Part shown: positions 1 through 12,413 of the stretch, piece by piece | Position numbering within the stretch: position 1 is the stretch's first letter | Layout: the number at the start of each line of letters is the position of its first letter | NCBI GenBank assembly: GCA_033030425.1 | Contig: JAUFSD010000015.1 | Location: forward strand, 124,001-188,000 | Length of the DNA stretch: 64,000 nt | Reading direction: 5' to 3' | Source of the DNA: Verpa conica | Taxonomy: Eukaryota > Ascomycota > Pezizomycetes > Pezizales > Morchellaceae | Notes under the pieces: model-generated | Database searches by the model: none | What the model was told of the DNA's origin: nothing | What the model saw: only the letters and a program-made list of their open reading frames with translations | Made by a program: the position numbers and the translations under genes

Positions 1-454
1 CGTAGTAGTCAAAGCAGAGGAGCAAACACACGTACCAATGGGGGGAGACACGAAAACAAAAAAACCCTGGTAATACTAACCGGAAGTAACATAGTAAGGC
101 CATTTCCGCCCTGATCGCCTCTCACCACCGTATTAGTACAGATGCGGGATTTGCTGAGGCGCTGCGCGACGGGTCAGACAGACGGGAAATAATGGGCTTC
201 TCAAAGGTAGAGTCTAAACCTCAATTGGAGGGGGTGGTGAATCAGGTACCTGCGTTGTGCTGGCAAAAAAAAAAAAAACAAGCTGAGGGTTCTCTTCTCT
301 GTTTGTGTAGAAATGTATAACTAGAAGACATTTCCTCCTGGTTAAACTTCTTTCTCTCTCCATACACTCACACTCTTTCTTGGCCGACGGAACAACTACT
401 TCACACATTCATTTGATACTATTCTGTCCTTTTTGAATTAAATATATCTTGAAG
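1..454. other. Intergenic/5' flank of the first gene
   Basis: No coding sequence recognised. A 13-base A run lies near 266-278 and a pyrimidine-rich stretch at about 348-375. An AT-rich TATA-like segment (around 438-448) sits just before the ATG at 455. The stretch is probably the promoter and 5' UTR of the secreted-protein gene. Confidence 0.5.
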
Positions 455-1351
455 ATGCATTTCCAACACTTTTCTCAGCTGCTTGCTGTCTCTACTGCGG
501 TGCTTTTCGGAGCTGTTGCGGCTACTGATTACCAGTAAGTCCCGTTTAGCTATCTACTGTACCAAGTATCTTGTATCTAACAAACCTATAACAGAACAAC
601 ATCGACTTCAGATGTTACCACAACCATGACCACGACAATAGTCGCTACTAAAACCAGCACATCCGTTGTCATCCACACAAAGACCAGAGAAACCGCTTGC
701 CCAACCGCTGAGGCTGGTGTCCTCAATGTAAGTATCAATCCTAAGATTCCAGTAGCCGATCCTAACATATACTAGTTTGACAACCTTAATACTACCGGGG
801 TCTCCCCCATGCCACTTGTGTAAGCTCCCTCTACCCCCCAACACCTCAACCCTCCTAACACACACACCCATAGCTACCAAGACTTCAACTTCGACGGGTC
901 CTCCGGCTGGCAATACTTCGACCACACCTCCTTCGCCGTCAACAGCAGCGAATACCGCAGCGTATCCAGCAAGCCAAACGGCCTCCTCTCCCGCTCCTCC
1001 GGCCTAGTTTCATTCGGCTCCAAAGACCGCGGCTACTCCTTCGACCTGACATCACTCTCCTTCTTCGGCTTCGTCTCAAACAGCACCTCGTCAGGCAAAC
1101 TATTCATCGAGTTCAAACTCTTCGGAGCAGACAACTCCACACAGACCGTATCCGTCGAGGCCGAGAACGGCGGTGAGGCGCCGCAGACGATCGATCTTAA
1201 GGACCTGAGCGGTGATTTCAAGAACTTGGTCGATGTTAGTATTGCGGCGTGGCAGAACTATGATAACACTACTGGGCTGGGAAGTAATCCGGCTGCGTTC
1301 GTGTTGGATGATATAGAGTATGTCCAGAGGACCTGTCCTACCGATAATTAG
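455..1351 (+). CDS. Secreted beta-rich protein, function unknown
   Basis: Four exons (455-534, 595-727, 776-819, 874-1351) give 244 residues; all introns are GT..AG and phases join cleanly. The start begins a hydrophobic signal peptide ending near LFGAVAATDYQ, followed by a Thr/Ser-rich linker (residues about 28-55) likely to be O-glycosylated. The C-terminal 160 residues alternate hydrophobic and polar residues (NFDGSSGWQYF, FIEFKLFG, FVLDDIEYV), the look of an extracellular jelly-roll or carbohydrate-binding domain. N-glycosylation sequons (NSS, NST, NNT) are frequent. I could not name a family. An extracellular or cell-wall role is inferred from signal peptide and composition. No neighbour suggests a pathway. 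Confidence 0.75.
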
Positions 1352-2995
1352 GTTATAGCTTCCTTATGGGGTTCTGGTGGAGTTTTTTTAAAAAAATTGT
1401 TAGATGGATTGGGGTTTTGTCTTTTCTTTATAACCTTGTCCTTTTTTTTTTTAGCATATGCTCATTAGAGATGTACGCATTGTCAATAGAGGTTTAAGTT
1501 TAAATTTTTTTTTAGACTCTCGAGTACGTTCCACGCACTGTTTTAATTCCCACGTGAAATTATAAAGTGTTCCGGACGATCACGGTAAATCATTGTCTTG
1601 GCGTACTGCGGTTGAAAGGTACTCCCCAAAAACTTTAAGTAGACTGCGGGATCTTCCGAAGTGAGATAACTCATCGATCTGCTTTAGGGCCAATAATAAA
1701 AGGGTGCCCCATCCACCCCCCTGATGTTTTGTAATAATATCGCTATTACGATCGAGACTGTAATTAAATACGTGTTCCAGATCTACAGCCGGACGAAAGG
1801 TGGCTGAGTAGAGATCCCGCCCGAGTTCCGTGGGTATGGGAAATAAGGGAACAAAGCAGCTCACGTTAATATGTGGTGGGGTTTTTGTTTAGTGTAGCTA
1901 GGGTACTAAGAAACCTTCCCCCCCTTTTTCTAAAGACAGCCGAGCTCTATCGTTTAAAATCACCAGTTTGCATTCACTCATTGTAAAAGCTTGGCTGAAT
2001 TCCTAGACGAAATTATAGAAAAGCATCGCTTCTTAATGTAAATTATTAGAATGTCTGGGGATTCATTGTAAAAGGTCTGCAATAGCTCCTCACAAAATCA
2101 AGAATTGGCATTTCTGGCTCGCCTTATCGAGAGATGTATATCCGTACTCGTCGTGCACACACCCATAATTCAACCAACCTAGTATCTCCACCACCCCCAA
2201 ACCCCGAACACGCAGCATTGTGTAATATAGAGCCTCCATATATATCTACAACTTCAATGTCCACTTTACAATCCAGTAAAAAAACCCTATCAATAAGCTC
2301 AGACCATTGTTTTTTTTCCCCTACTTAGTGCAATACCGTCCGTCTGCTAGTGTTTGCACCGCCCCACGCTCTAGTAGTAATCTTACTCTTGTACGAAGTA
2401 GCGATAAAAAAGGGCTATTTTCGAACTAAATCTTGGTGATGAACGAGGTGGGGCATTGACTCCTAATAGGAGCATAGCCAGCGCAGCTTCCGGTCCGTGA
2501 TACACAGCTATATGAATGTGTATACCGTAACTTGACAATACTCCCGTTCTTATGGTTAATAGCCCGAATAAGCGCTGTGTCTTTGACTCTTCTAATAGGC
2601 TTTGGGATTGATGTCGATACCCTTCTCTAGCGGTGGTCTGACTAAGGGTTCGTTTCCTACTTATGATAAATTCATTCATTCAAGGGTTCGTTTCCTGATT
2701 TAACGGCCTATTGCAATGCCATACACTTCAAAGGGCTTTGCGGAAGAAAAGGGTCAAGACGTCTGTTAGGTCAAGAGAATTAGTGATATCTATTAGGAAG
2801 GCTGAGTAGTTGCATGGTACGGTTTCGGTTATGAAGGGGGGATGTGGTAATTTGTCTGCGTATACTGACGCGTTGCTTGGTGAGGTCTGTGCTAGTAGGG
2901 TAACCCACTTGGGCTATTCCAAATCTCCATGGTGTTGATTAATTCTTTGAAACACGAGTATATTCAGACCTGTTGGTTTGGCCAGGAAAAACAGA

Positions 2996-3168
2996 CACGT
3001 GAAAAACCTGCTTAACCAAAAAACTCACGTGTCACCCTCACGGAAGCACGAATTAGTTTTAGAAAATATAAAGTCACGTGACAATAATAATAATAATAAT
3101 AATAATAAAAAATACACTCCTTTAAGAGTTATGATCTTTCGACGGGTTCCGGAACAAGTCTCCACGTG
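2996..3168. promoter_or_regulatory. Cluster of four CACGTG (E-box) palindromes
   Basis: CACGTG occurs at 2996-3001, 3026-3031, 3075-3080 (inside the 10-base palindrome GTCACGTGAC) and 3163-3168. A further copy lies at 4655-4660, about 230 bases before the methyltransferase ATG. CACGTG is the core site of fungal bHLH regulators (Pho4/Cbf1/SREBP-type). The cluster is 1.7 kb from the nearest start, so its target is uncertain. Confidence 0.35.
3083..3108. repeat. AAT trinucleotide microsatellite
   Basis: About nine consecutive AAT units immediately after the third CACGTG palindrome. Simple sequence repeat, not coding. Confidence 0.9.
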
Positions 3169-4760
3169 GCCCAAGATTCGGTGAGCAGCTCGGGTAAGGA
3201 GAGACTGCATGAACCCACCTGTCTCTCGGTCCGCCCGGAACAATGTTGTTTTTTTTTCCTTCTTACATGTGGGTTTTGCTTTTTTCCCAAAAGTATCTCG
3301 GGATATTTCTTACCCGCCCTAACCGGGGAGAGGACAAAAGTTACCGAGTTTGCTAGTGACCGCGCAGAGTACGGACGGCACGGGATGGACGGGCGCTACA
3401 CCCGAGTACTCAAGGGAAGGAGGGTGGGCCGAGTAGTTAGGTACACAAAGTGGGGGGAGGGGGAACTGTGAATAGACCAATTAGATGGATATTATACTTT
3501 ACTGTCCAGAGAGTTATCATAACTGGAGGTTTTTTGTTTTTTTAATTGTAGAGGGGGAAATAAAGAGTTTTTGAGGGGGGACAAAGACAGGGACAAAACC
3601 AATTGACCAACCATTATTACTATACACTCGGTAACTTCAGACATCGGTATGCATCTCTTTTTTTCTTCTTGTGAGCGGGATTACAAGTTACCGAGACGCA
3701 TTGCATCGGCAAGTGAAGAGGTAGAACCAGCTGATATGCGCTTAAACAAGATTTTTTTTACAACCATACCACCGCGGACGCGCTATGCCAAGGCGAACCG
3801 AAGGAGGAGGAGTAAAGGGAAAAAAAGCCATGCACCAGGCCTGTCACAAGTAAATACTTGTAAAGATAAACCGGGGGCTTGACAGTCAAGCTCTTCCAAT
3901 GAGACATGTCAAATAATGTGATGTGTCGAGAGAGAGGGGGGGGGGAAATTCGGGAAAATAAATCGACACTGGATGGTCACGGATCGCTGGGATCCCCCTG
4001 TATCTTCATGCAGTCGATGAGGTCTAACCCAACATCATCCCGAAGACTATCAAACAGATGTGCTCGAGTATACGAGTATGTGCGGTGGCGGTGACTTGAT
4101 TTGTATGAAAGGAAGGGGGGAGGAAATAAAGAAAGGAAAGAAAAGAAAGGGGGAAAAAAAAAGAAGAAAGGTATGTAATTGCCGCCTTTATATTTACTAT
4201 ACCTCTAGGTACTTATATATGCAGTGTGTTTTTTTGTCTCTGTAGGGAAGGAATGCCTAGATATCTGCCGGGCCCCGGAGTCTCGCGTGGAGTCTCGTGC
4301 GACAATGTAGGACGGGTTAGAGTGGAGTAATATTCCGAAACCGGGGTCCCAGAAAAACCCGATGATTCTGAATGTGGTAGATGTGTGGTCCGGACAAGAT
4401 TCCAAGTTCTGTAAGAGAAGAACCGTCGGTGAACACCAGTGGGGAAGAAGAAAAGAAAGGAAAAAAAAACACTCGGTCAAATCCGGTGTACTAGGAATAC
4501 ATACATGTAGATACAAAACGTGGGAAAATTCGTATAAGGGCCAGGAGCCATGATAGCCACGCACACAAACTCCGTGGCGGTGGAGGGGATTCTAGGCCCT
4601 CCGTCCGAACTGGCGTTTAATACTCTGGGGATGGCGATGTATGGCTGCACCGTTCACGTGGCGCGTCAAGTCAACCCCCACGGTCATTTCCACTTGCATA
4701 GGCGCGGGGTAAAAGAAACGTTGGACTCTTTTTTATTAATGGCTGCTGCTAATGTAGGAC

Positions 4761-4769
4761 ATATATAAA
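4761..4769 (+). promoter_or_regulatory. TATA-like box of the methyltransferase gene
   Basis: ATATATAAA lies about 118 bases upstream of the ATG at 4887, and a CT-rich tract follows. Position and sequence fit a fungal core promoter; not otherwise supported. Confidence 0.4.
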
Positions 4770-4886
4770 GCCGTCTGGTCACGCCTTGGATAGAAAACCC
4801 CATATCCAGTACGTACCGCCGCATATTATATCTTCTTTGTATCTACTTTACACCCACCTCCTTATATCTAACAGAGGCCAAGCACT

Positions 4887-6517
4887 ATGGCTGAGCAGGT
4901 TATTGAAGTCTATAATTCGGTAGGTCCCCTCGGAAGTGCTGTGTTCCAGCCCCCGTCTAATGCGCCACCCGTAGGATGAATCGCCATCAGATTATGATAC
5001 CGGGTCGTGAGTTGCCACTATTGCGACTGGAGAGATATCCCATCAATTAAACGCTGTGAATAGTGAACTATCTACCGAGTCCCTGGCATCTTCAATCTAC
5101 GAGTAAGAGAGAGTTCTTTCCTAGGAATGCTAGTTAGGGGGGCTTAACATTTCCATTAGGTATCGCTACGAGAACGGGCGCCGGTACCATGCCTTCCGGG
5201 ACGGGTAAGCTCTTCCTCAGTCCTGTTTTCTCTTGAGTACCGGATTACCGAGTGATTTCAATATGTCTCCTCCGGATCTGTAGAGGCACACTGGACTAAT
5301 AACACAATTGATTACAGGAAATACTCAGCTCCCAACGACGAGGTACCTAACTCTAAAGGCTGCCCATACGCGCAAATCCTCCCCCCCTTTACTAACAACC
5401 CATGAAACAACCAGAAAGAACAAGACCGTCTCGACATCTTCCACCACATATGTCTATTGATGCTGGAGGGCGAACTCCATATCGCCCCCATTGACAGCAA
5501 TCCACAAATGATTCTTGATATCGGGACAGGAACAGGGATTTGGGCGATTGATGCCGGCGAGTGAGTTCAATCTCCTCCCTTCCCCCCACCCCCTTCATAC
5601 ACATATAAACATTACTTACTAGTGATAGGCGCTATCCATCCGCCAAAGTTATTGGAACAGACCTAAGCCCGATCCAACCCACTTGGTATAGCCCCAGAAG
5701 CTTCACGAGAAACATATAACTGATTTTATTTTTTTTAGGGTCCCGCCAAATGTTGAGTTCCAAATAGACGATGCTGAGAACGAATGGACATGGTCGAATG
5801 ATCACTTTGACCTGGTTCATATCAGACATCTAGGCGGTGCGATCAAGGAGTGGACTCATGTTTTGAAAGAATCATTTAGGTATATCTTCCCCCATATATA
5901 TACAAAGCTCTACCTGAATAAATAATTAATCACTATTTTTTCAGAGTCATCAAACCCGGCGGTTGGATTGCTCTGTGCGACTACGAGTTTAATCTCTACA
6001 GCGATGACGGAACATACCATAAAGGCCTCAGCATGTGGAAATACTACGGACTCGTCAACAAAGCCGCCGACAAATCAGGTATGGAGCCCCCCCGCCGGTT
6101 AAGAATAAAAAAAAAAGCTAATTAGCAATAAAAGGTCGTCCATTCGGGAATGCGTCACACTTAGGGTCCATGCTCGAAGCAGCTGGGTTCGTAGACGTTG
6201 ATGTCAAGATGTTGAAACTTCCACTGGGTACATGGCCTGCTGATTCGAAGATGAGGGAGATTGGAGCGTTCTTTATGTTGGCTGGGGAGACGGGGTTTGA
6301 GGCTCTGGGAATGGCGTATTTGACGAGGGGTCTGGGGATGGATATTGATGAGGTTAGAGTGCTCCTAAATGAGTGTATGAAGGAGCTGAGGAATAGGAAA
6401 ATTCATTCGTATGCAAAACAGTAAGTTGATCTGTTCCCCCCCTTTCATCATGTTTGCTAATGCTGGGGAAATAGATATTTTGTTTGTGGGCGGAAGCCGG
6501 AAGAGGGTGAATGTTAA
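4887..6517 (+). CDS. SAM-dependent methyltransferase, LaeA/UMTA-like
   Basis: Eleven exons: 4887-4919, 4975-5006, 5064-5102, 5160-5204, 5318-5342, 5415-5560, 5623-5685, 5739-5879, 5945-6078, 6135-6420, 6475-6517; 328 residues. Motif I of class I methyltransferases is visible as ILDIGTGTGIWAID (around residue 105), followed by the acidic loop VIGTDLSPIQP and motif FQIDDAENEW. The upstream peptide YRYENGRRYHAF and the hinge KEQDRLDIFHHICLLML are typical of the fungal LaeA-like group. The last intron matters: unspliced, the frame stops right after 6420, while splicing restores the family C-terminus YFVCGRKPEE. Members methylate small molecules or act as velvet-complex regulators; which applies here cannot be read. 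It faces an MDR oxidoreductase tail to tail. Confidence 0.88.
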
Positions 6518-6841
6518 TTTGTGTTTCGTTTTTTTTTTATACATGGGCAAGGGTTTGGTTATTGGATTAAGTTAGTGGGTGAACGTATCATAATAACACG
6601 CAAGCTATGGTGGGGGTTTTTTCCCTTCGGTTTAATAAAATATCAGTACACACATCCTTGTAAATCGTAAGCATCTCGAGACAGTGCAATTTGGGGGGTC
6701 TTGAATAAACATCTTCAATTGGGTTCTAGAAAGTTTGGTACTAGTCTCTTTCTAATTGGTTCAAAAATAGAGCTGGGGGAGGGGGGTCTTTGCGCTAAAA
6801 GCATATTATATTCAAAACTACTAATGTAAAATCGCCCTACG
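6518..6841. other. Convergent 3' intergenic spacer
   Basis: 324 bases between two convergent genes. T-rich and AT-rich, with no open frame of note; it probably carries both polyadenylation regions. Confidence 0.5.
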
Positions 6842-8028
6842 TTACAATTTTGCGCTTTCTTTTGGCGCAATTCTCAACACCAACTTCCCAAATTGTCTTC
6901 CTTCTTTCATATCCTCGAATAGAGACTCGACGTTTTCGATTGTGATTCCGTCTACTACTTTCGAGATGACCGTGCGTAGCTGTTTGTCACGGACAAATTC
7001 GACCATATCCCCAAATTCCTTGCGAGAGCCCATTGTTGAGCCGACCATATCGATGTTTTTGAGCACCGCTGCCATGCTGAACGCGGTTTGAGGGCCAAGT
7101 GTCATACCGTACGAGACAATCTTGCCACCGCGTTTCAGTAGAGGTACAGTTCGTGCTGTAGTTTGTGATTAGATACTGAAAATAGGATACCCCTCTTATC
7201 GGACACTCACCAGAAACATCACCCCCAGCACCATCAATAACCGCATCCAAGTACGGTCTATTTCTTGGTAATAGCCCCTTCAACTCTTTATCCCATTTAT
7301 CATTTTTATAGATCACCCCCGCGCTCGCTCCGAGTTCTTTTGCAGCAGCGAGTTTCTTTTCTGAGCCGCTCGTCACAAACACCAATGCACCCGCAGCGCA
7401 ACAGAACGCCAGTGCCTGCAGCGCAACACCTCCACCGATTCCGGTAATAAGGATGTTCTGCCCAGCTTTAACTTGCGCCTTCGTGAACACTGCTCGGAAC
7501 GCTGTCAGCCCACAAAGTGGGAGAGCTGCAGCTTCTACGGCGTCGAGATGCAGTGGTGCCTCTTCGACCTCTGATACAGGGACACAGATATATTCCTGCA
7601 GTGTGCCGGAGGGCGCATGCTTTGTTCCACCGAGAATGCCGTAAAAATCACCCTCGGGCCCATCGGGGGAGCTCTGCCACCCACGGCCTGGGGAGAGTAC
7701 AACGTGTTTACCGACCCATGAGGAGGGCACAGAAGAACCAGTAGATGTGATAATTCCGGCGCCGTCGGCAAGCAGAGGAATGTTAGCGAAAGAGATGCCT
7801 GGGTAGAGGTGCTGGCGGATAAAGTGGTCTTTGTGATTTAGAGCTGCGGCGAGAAGTTTTACTGTTACTTCGTTTGGTTGGGGTGTTGGCTGCGGGAGGT
7901 CAATAAGTTTTAGTCTAGAGCTAGTGTTAGCTATTTGAAAATGATTAGTTCTTTGGTTCTGTATTTACATACGGATAATAGACTTGACCGGGCTTGCCGT
8001 CGACCTTTTCAATTGTGATAGCTTTCAT
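6842..8028 (-). CDS. Zinc-free MDR oxidoreductase (quinone reductase / YogA-like)
   Basis: Three exons on the minus strand (8028-7973, 7920-7211, 7155-6842) sum to 1080 bases, 359 residues. The N-terminal GroES-like half has LNHKDHFIRQHLYPG and ADGAG, the usual quinone-oxidoreductase positions; zinc-coordinating Cys residues of classical alcohol dehydrogenases are absent. The Rossmann half has ILITGIGGGVALQALAF (nucleotide-binding loop, around residue 175), FVTSGSEKKLAAAKELGA and DAVIDGAGGD. The second splice restores VSARTVPLLKRGGKIVSYG. Expected role: NAD(P)H-dependent reduction of quinones or enoyl/enone substrates in the cytosol; the substrate is unknown. The first Gly of the usual GGAGGVG loop region is changed (GIGGGVAL), which still looks functional. 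Confidence 0.88.
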
Positions 8029-9609
8029 ATTCTTGGTTCCTGAAGATTTCTGTTGGACTGACTGGTTGGCGGCTTCTGTCCTCCTAAAAAATCTTTTGTA
8101 GAACCTCGGTATACGGATGGCGTCATCGCGGTGGTAGCTGTGGGGTGCCTCGGCGTGCCGGCTGAAGTGTGCTTATAAATTGGAAATTGTACAAGTGCAT
8201 GTAACTTATAACTACATATATATATAAGTTATACTTAGTATAACACATATAGGTATCAACTTGTGGTGGATGTATTATAATGATTGGGGAAGTCCTCTTA
8301 TCTTGACATTGCTTTTGTATGGCCACTGGTAGTAGGTGGCGCCGTCCACTGCTCCGGGTTGGTGCTCGGTGGGTTAGGGTTAACTGGACAACCCCCACCC
8401 TCCCTATACCGGATCTCTTATCAATCCACATCGAAAAGTGATTTTCCCATCCTTCCACTGACAGTTGAGGTGCATAAATTAACCCGCGGTATCTCGGCAT
8501 CACTGCAGCCAATCCATGAATTCGGCCGAGATACGAGCAAGAACCAGGTTGACAGCACACTCGTGCCGTATCAGAAAGTCTCTGGGTATCGGTGTTGATT
8601 CCCCGAGGCCAGCCAGCATTCCTGCATTATGTGGCATAAAACGGTTCTGATGCCGTTTCACTACACACTCGAGGCAGAAGAACACTTGGTGATCATGTCT
8701 CACTTCTCTTGCATGCAATTGCGTATTCCTAGCAGTTGTTGCTTTTGAAGGACGCATAGCTACGTCAATCGTAGGCACGAAACGTACGGTACTGCATGCT
8801 GCCGTGAGTTGTCTGCTCGAGAAGCTTGAAAGATCCCCCTCAAACTGCCGACAAGCACCGAAGGAATGGTCCAGATGTGTGATATTTTAAATGTGATTTA
8901 ATGAATCTCCGATCGCATCTCCTTATATCGATAAACGACGGACATCAAGTGTCATCAGGGACAACTCTAAAACAGGAAGGGGTCCGGAATAACTAATATG
9001 CAGGTATCTCGACACCGGCCCCACAAGCCCCGCTAACATCCCCGCTAACAACAGGCTACACTGCCCCGTGAAGGCGGGGGACCCCGCGCCCAAAGAATAA
9101 TTCAAAAGCTTCGTCACCGAGCGTTGCTGCAAACTTGGCCTGGTTATAAAACACTATAAGGAGACCTTTGTCATCTGTCGTGCTCTTAACAACAAGAAAC
9201 CTTAGACCACACACTATTACAGAGCCTCTGCAGAGCCGCACCTTAATTCAACACCATCCACGGGGCATCTTTACGAGGTAAGCTTTTATTTCATTCTTTG
9301 ATCGTTTCTCTAGTTCTTTCCTCCCCCCCTGAGGTATACGTGTTCATTTCATCACCATACGTCTGCATTCTCTATTCCTTCAAAAATGCCCATCTTATGC
9401 AGTCATGTTGGTAGGTAGGGCCCCATCCTCGGGAGGTAACGAACTGGCTGCCTTGGCACTTGGCGCAAGCTTCTTCATAAAATACCTCTCAATCTCTCTC
9501 AAAATTCCTCTTATCTCAAAGTTATCAAAGTTACTACTCTTTCAAAGCTCACCACCCAGTAGATCTTAAGCTTCAGATCCTTTCTACCAGTTCCCGTAAA
9601 ATCCGCAAA
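8029..9609. other. 1.6 kb divergent intergenic region
   Basis: Lies between the MDR gene (-) and the inositol phosphatase gene (+) and should hold both promoters. Pyrimidine-rich patches near 9300-9330 and 9480-9550 fit a fungal promoter/5' UTR. Open frames here have no recognisable domain. Confidence 0.5.
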
Positions 9610-10847
9610 ATGGCCGACGAAATAAACCACCAACAAGTTCTCGACTTTCTTGTCGATATTGCTCACCAGGCTGGAGACATGATCACCAACGCCAATCCAC
9701 TGGTTAGCACAACCTCAACAAAAAAGAACTGTAAGATTCCATCTCTTTTGATGAAGTTGAAGATTTTTTTGACTGATTTGTGAGATATAGCTGCTGATCT
9801 GGTCACCGAGACCGATCAAGCCGTTGAGAAGTTCGTGCTTGGGATGCTTAAGGAGAAATACCCTAGCTATGAGTGCGTACCCCCTCTCGAGTTTTCTTCT
9901 TCTCACAGAAGTGGAGCTGATTTACCGTAGCTTCCTTGGAGAGGAGAGCTATGTTCCTGGCAAGAAGCTCACCGACAAGCCAACTTTCATCTGTGATCCC
10001 ATTGATGGGACAGTCAACTTTGTAATACCTCTCCTATCTGCTTTGCTGTTATAAAATTTGGTAATTGGTATGCTCACAAATTTTCTGCAGGTCCACACCT
10101 TCCCAAACGTCTGCATCTCACTCGCTCTCTGTGTGTACAAGAAGCCAGTTGTTGGTGTGGTTTATAACCCATACACTACCCACATGTAAGCTTATCTTAA
10201 GCTTCTCCTTGGTTTATTCTAATGTCACATCATAGGTACACTGCCATCAAGAACCAGGGCTCTTATCTTAGCATGCCTGTCCGTCCCAGTGGCTCTATCA
10301 ATGGAACGCCTTTGACACCCCGTAAAATCCGCTTACCTCGTAAAGCCCATCCTTCACCGCTTGAAGGTCTCTCCAAGGCACTCGTGGCCATTGAATGGGG
10401 TAGTGACAGGCAAGGTCACAATTGGAAAGTCAAGTACGAGACCTTCGCCAAGCTCGCCGCAGGCCCTGAAGAAGGTGGTAAGATGGTACATTCTCTTAGG
10501 AGTATGGGGTCTGCTGCGTTGAATTTTTGCGCAGTTGCTGCTGGAAACATTGATTTGTACTGGGTATGTTTTACCTATAGTTGATTCTATGGTCCGTTAC
10601 CTTTTGGTTTAGTCCATGAGCTAATGTGAAATAGGAGGGAGGGTGCTGGGCCTGGGACGTTGCCGCGGGTTGGCTTATCCTTACTGAGGCTGGTGGTATC
10701 GTTGTTGATACTAACCCGGGCGGATGGTCCCCAGCGGTTGACGGACGCAGGTATATGGCTGTTCGTGGGGCTCCCAGTGGGCAGAAGGAGATTGTCGAAG
10801 AGTTCTGGAGCATTGTTCCAAGGGGAGGTTATGAATATTCTGTCTAG
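9610..10847 (+). CDS. Inositol monophosphatase family phosphatase
   Basis: Six exons (9610-9730, 9791-9872, 9931-10021, 10091-10185, 10236-10563, 10635-10847) total 930 bases, 309 residues. The metal-binding signatures of the family are all present: FLGEES (catalytic Glu), CDPIDGTVNFVH (Asp-Pro-Ile-Asp-Gly-Thr), and the C-terminal CWAWDVAAGWLILTEAGG. Enzymes of this family are Mg-dependent and Li-sensitive, and hydrolyse myo-inositol monophosphates to inositol. Fungal paralogues also lie in the quinate cluster (qutG/qa-x), but no quinate genes are seen here. Two insertion-like segments (PVRPSGSINGTPLTPRK and the KVKYETFAKLAA region) are as expected for fungal members. Start chosen as the first ATG with a clean N-terminal helix HQQVLDFLVDIAHQAG. 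Confidence 0.93.
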
Positions 10848-11689
10848 ATATTAGATTAGTTAGAAGCTTGTCTCGGGGGTCTCCGTACGATGGGTTTCTT
10901 TGCCGTTGCCGTTATATATAGGTCAGTCATTTGTTTGCACAAAGCATAGAAGGAAATAGAAGGAGGGATGGATACCCATAGAGGAAAAACTCTCGCAAGT
11001 AGAGAGTTTATTTTTAAATGACGATAGGTAGGCAGGGGCATGCTGTGTCTTTCGGATAAATAAAATTCGGATAACATGAAGATTCACATAAGACCATGAG
11101 TTTCGTACTGTTTGAGATTTGTTATATTTTATTTCTCTGAATTTTTTGGATTGGGGTGGCTTAATTATAAAGTGAGGAGGCGGGTCTATTGGCCTGTCGG
11201 TCAAGTATGCGCACAAATATTGTTGATAGGTGGTAAATTAAAGTACAAAAACGCGCTTGTACGTGCTATCTTCACTGAATCCAGCACCCTGTACTTGAGT
11301 CAAAACTAATTTACTGAGACAGGTTCTTAGATATTAGTGATAGTGGCTTACCTCTCAAGTGGCCTAGTGACTTTGCCACCTAATTAAATTAACTAATGGT
11401 GTCTTACTTTTTTGTGTATTGAGCTTTAGCCTTGCTTGGTGCCCAGGTATCATGTGACCGGTTTCTAGGGAGCGATCGGTTTCACTGTTAAACACTTTGC
11501 TCCAAAGGGCTTCTTTGAAAATACGTATGTTCATTGATCTGATCATATCAGTAATAAATTACTTTTTTTCAGCGCTTTGCGTGTTTCTTAGTCATTAACT
11601 AGTGCTACAGAGTTAGATATGTTACTAGGTCTAACTTTATTGTATCCGTTACTCTTGGGTGTCTCATTTGTCGGCCCGGTAGCTACATA

Positions 11690-11869
11690 CTCGTGTCAGG
11701 GCTAAAGTATTGGGACAGACCAGGCTGTCACGGATCTGAGCGGTCACTATTTTTCTCTGTTGCTACCACCGTGCTTCACTGTTTTTACTGCGTTTGATTG
11801 CGTCACGGGTCTGTGCAATCGTTATATTTCCCTTTTCAGCGTGTCCCAATACTTTAGCCCTGACACGAG
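11690..11869. mobile_element. 180 bp TIR element (MITE), TA target duplication
   Basis: Left end 11690-11717 (CTCGTGTCAGGGCTAAAGTA...) is the exact reverse complement of right end 11842-11869: 28 bases without mismatch. TA flanks both sides (11688-11689 and 11870-11871). It has no coding capacity. TA duplication and short TIRs fit the Tc1/mariner/pogo (Fot1) superfamily; a non-autonomous derivative is the natural reading. Perfect TIRs suggest fairly recent insertion. Confidence 0.85.
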
Positions 11870-12389
11870 TACCTTTTCTCTAGATCAGAGTCTTTTGTGT
11901 TTCTATTACGTATTTCGATCTAGAAATTAGCTATAGCCGCACGTGCCGGTTTAACATTCTCTATTTTTTTTTTAATCTAATCTTTGGTACGCCGGAAAGA
12001 AAAACAAAAGTTGGGCATTAGGATTAGTTATCTTCTGTGTTGTGTGCCATGATTTTTGTAATGGAAATTCCACGTGTAACCTTAAGAAGAGTTGGGGATC
12101 ACCAAATACTAGAATTTTCTCTATTGGGTAGGTGTTTGGCGCTGAGCATTGTTAACCCCCCCCCCCCCCTGGTACGATGGTCAGGCTTGACCTTAGGGCA
12201 CTCCGCGGATGAGTTTTCAGTCTCTAAAAATAAAAAGTAAAAATTTTTTCTTCCCTATATTAATATCTAGTATGCATACATACGTAATAATAATTTCACT
12301 TATAGCGACTTTGGTTTACAAAGGTGTTTTGCGCTTCTCGTGACATCGATTCCACAAGCCCATGAACCAGGAAAACATAGAGAGAGAAA

Positions 12390-12413
12390 ATGCAAATGCA
12401 AATGCAAATGCAG
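12390..12413. repeat. TGCAAA hexanucleotide repeat
   Basis: About four tandem TGCAAA units in AT-rich intergenic DNA. Simple repeat. Confidence 0.8.

Larger units (their letters stand above)
1352..4886. other. 3.5 kb intergenic region
   Basis: No convincing coding sequence on either strand: open frames are short, without recognisable domains or splice structure. It holds two copies of the 15-mer AAGGGTTCGTTTCCT (near 2645 and 2681), a CACGTG cluster at 2996-3168, an AAT microsatellite, and purine-rich runs (3930-4180). The right end carries the promoter of the methyltransferase gene. Confidence 0.5.

Noticed and set aside
8500..8778. 92-codon minus-strand open frame
   Set aside because: Contains no recognisable motif and is not extended by any convincing splice; treated as intergenic.
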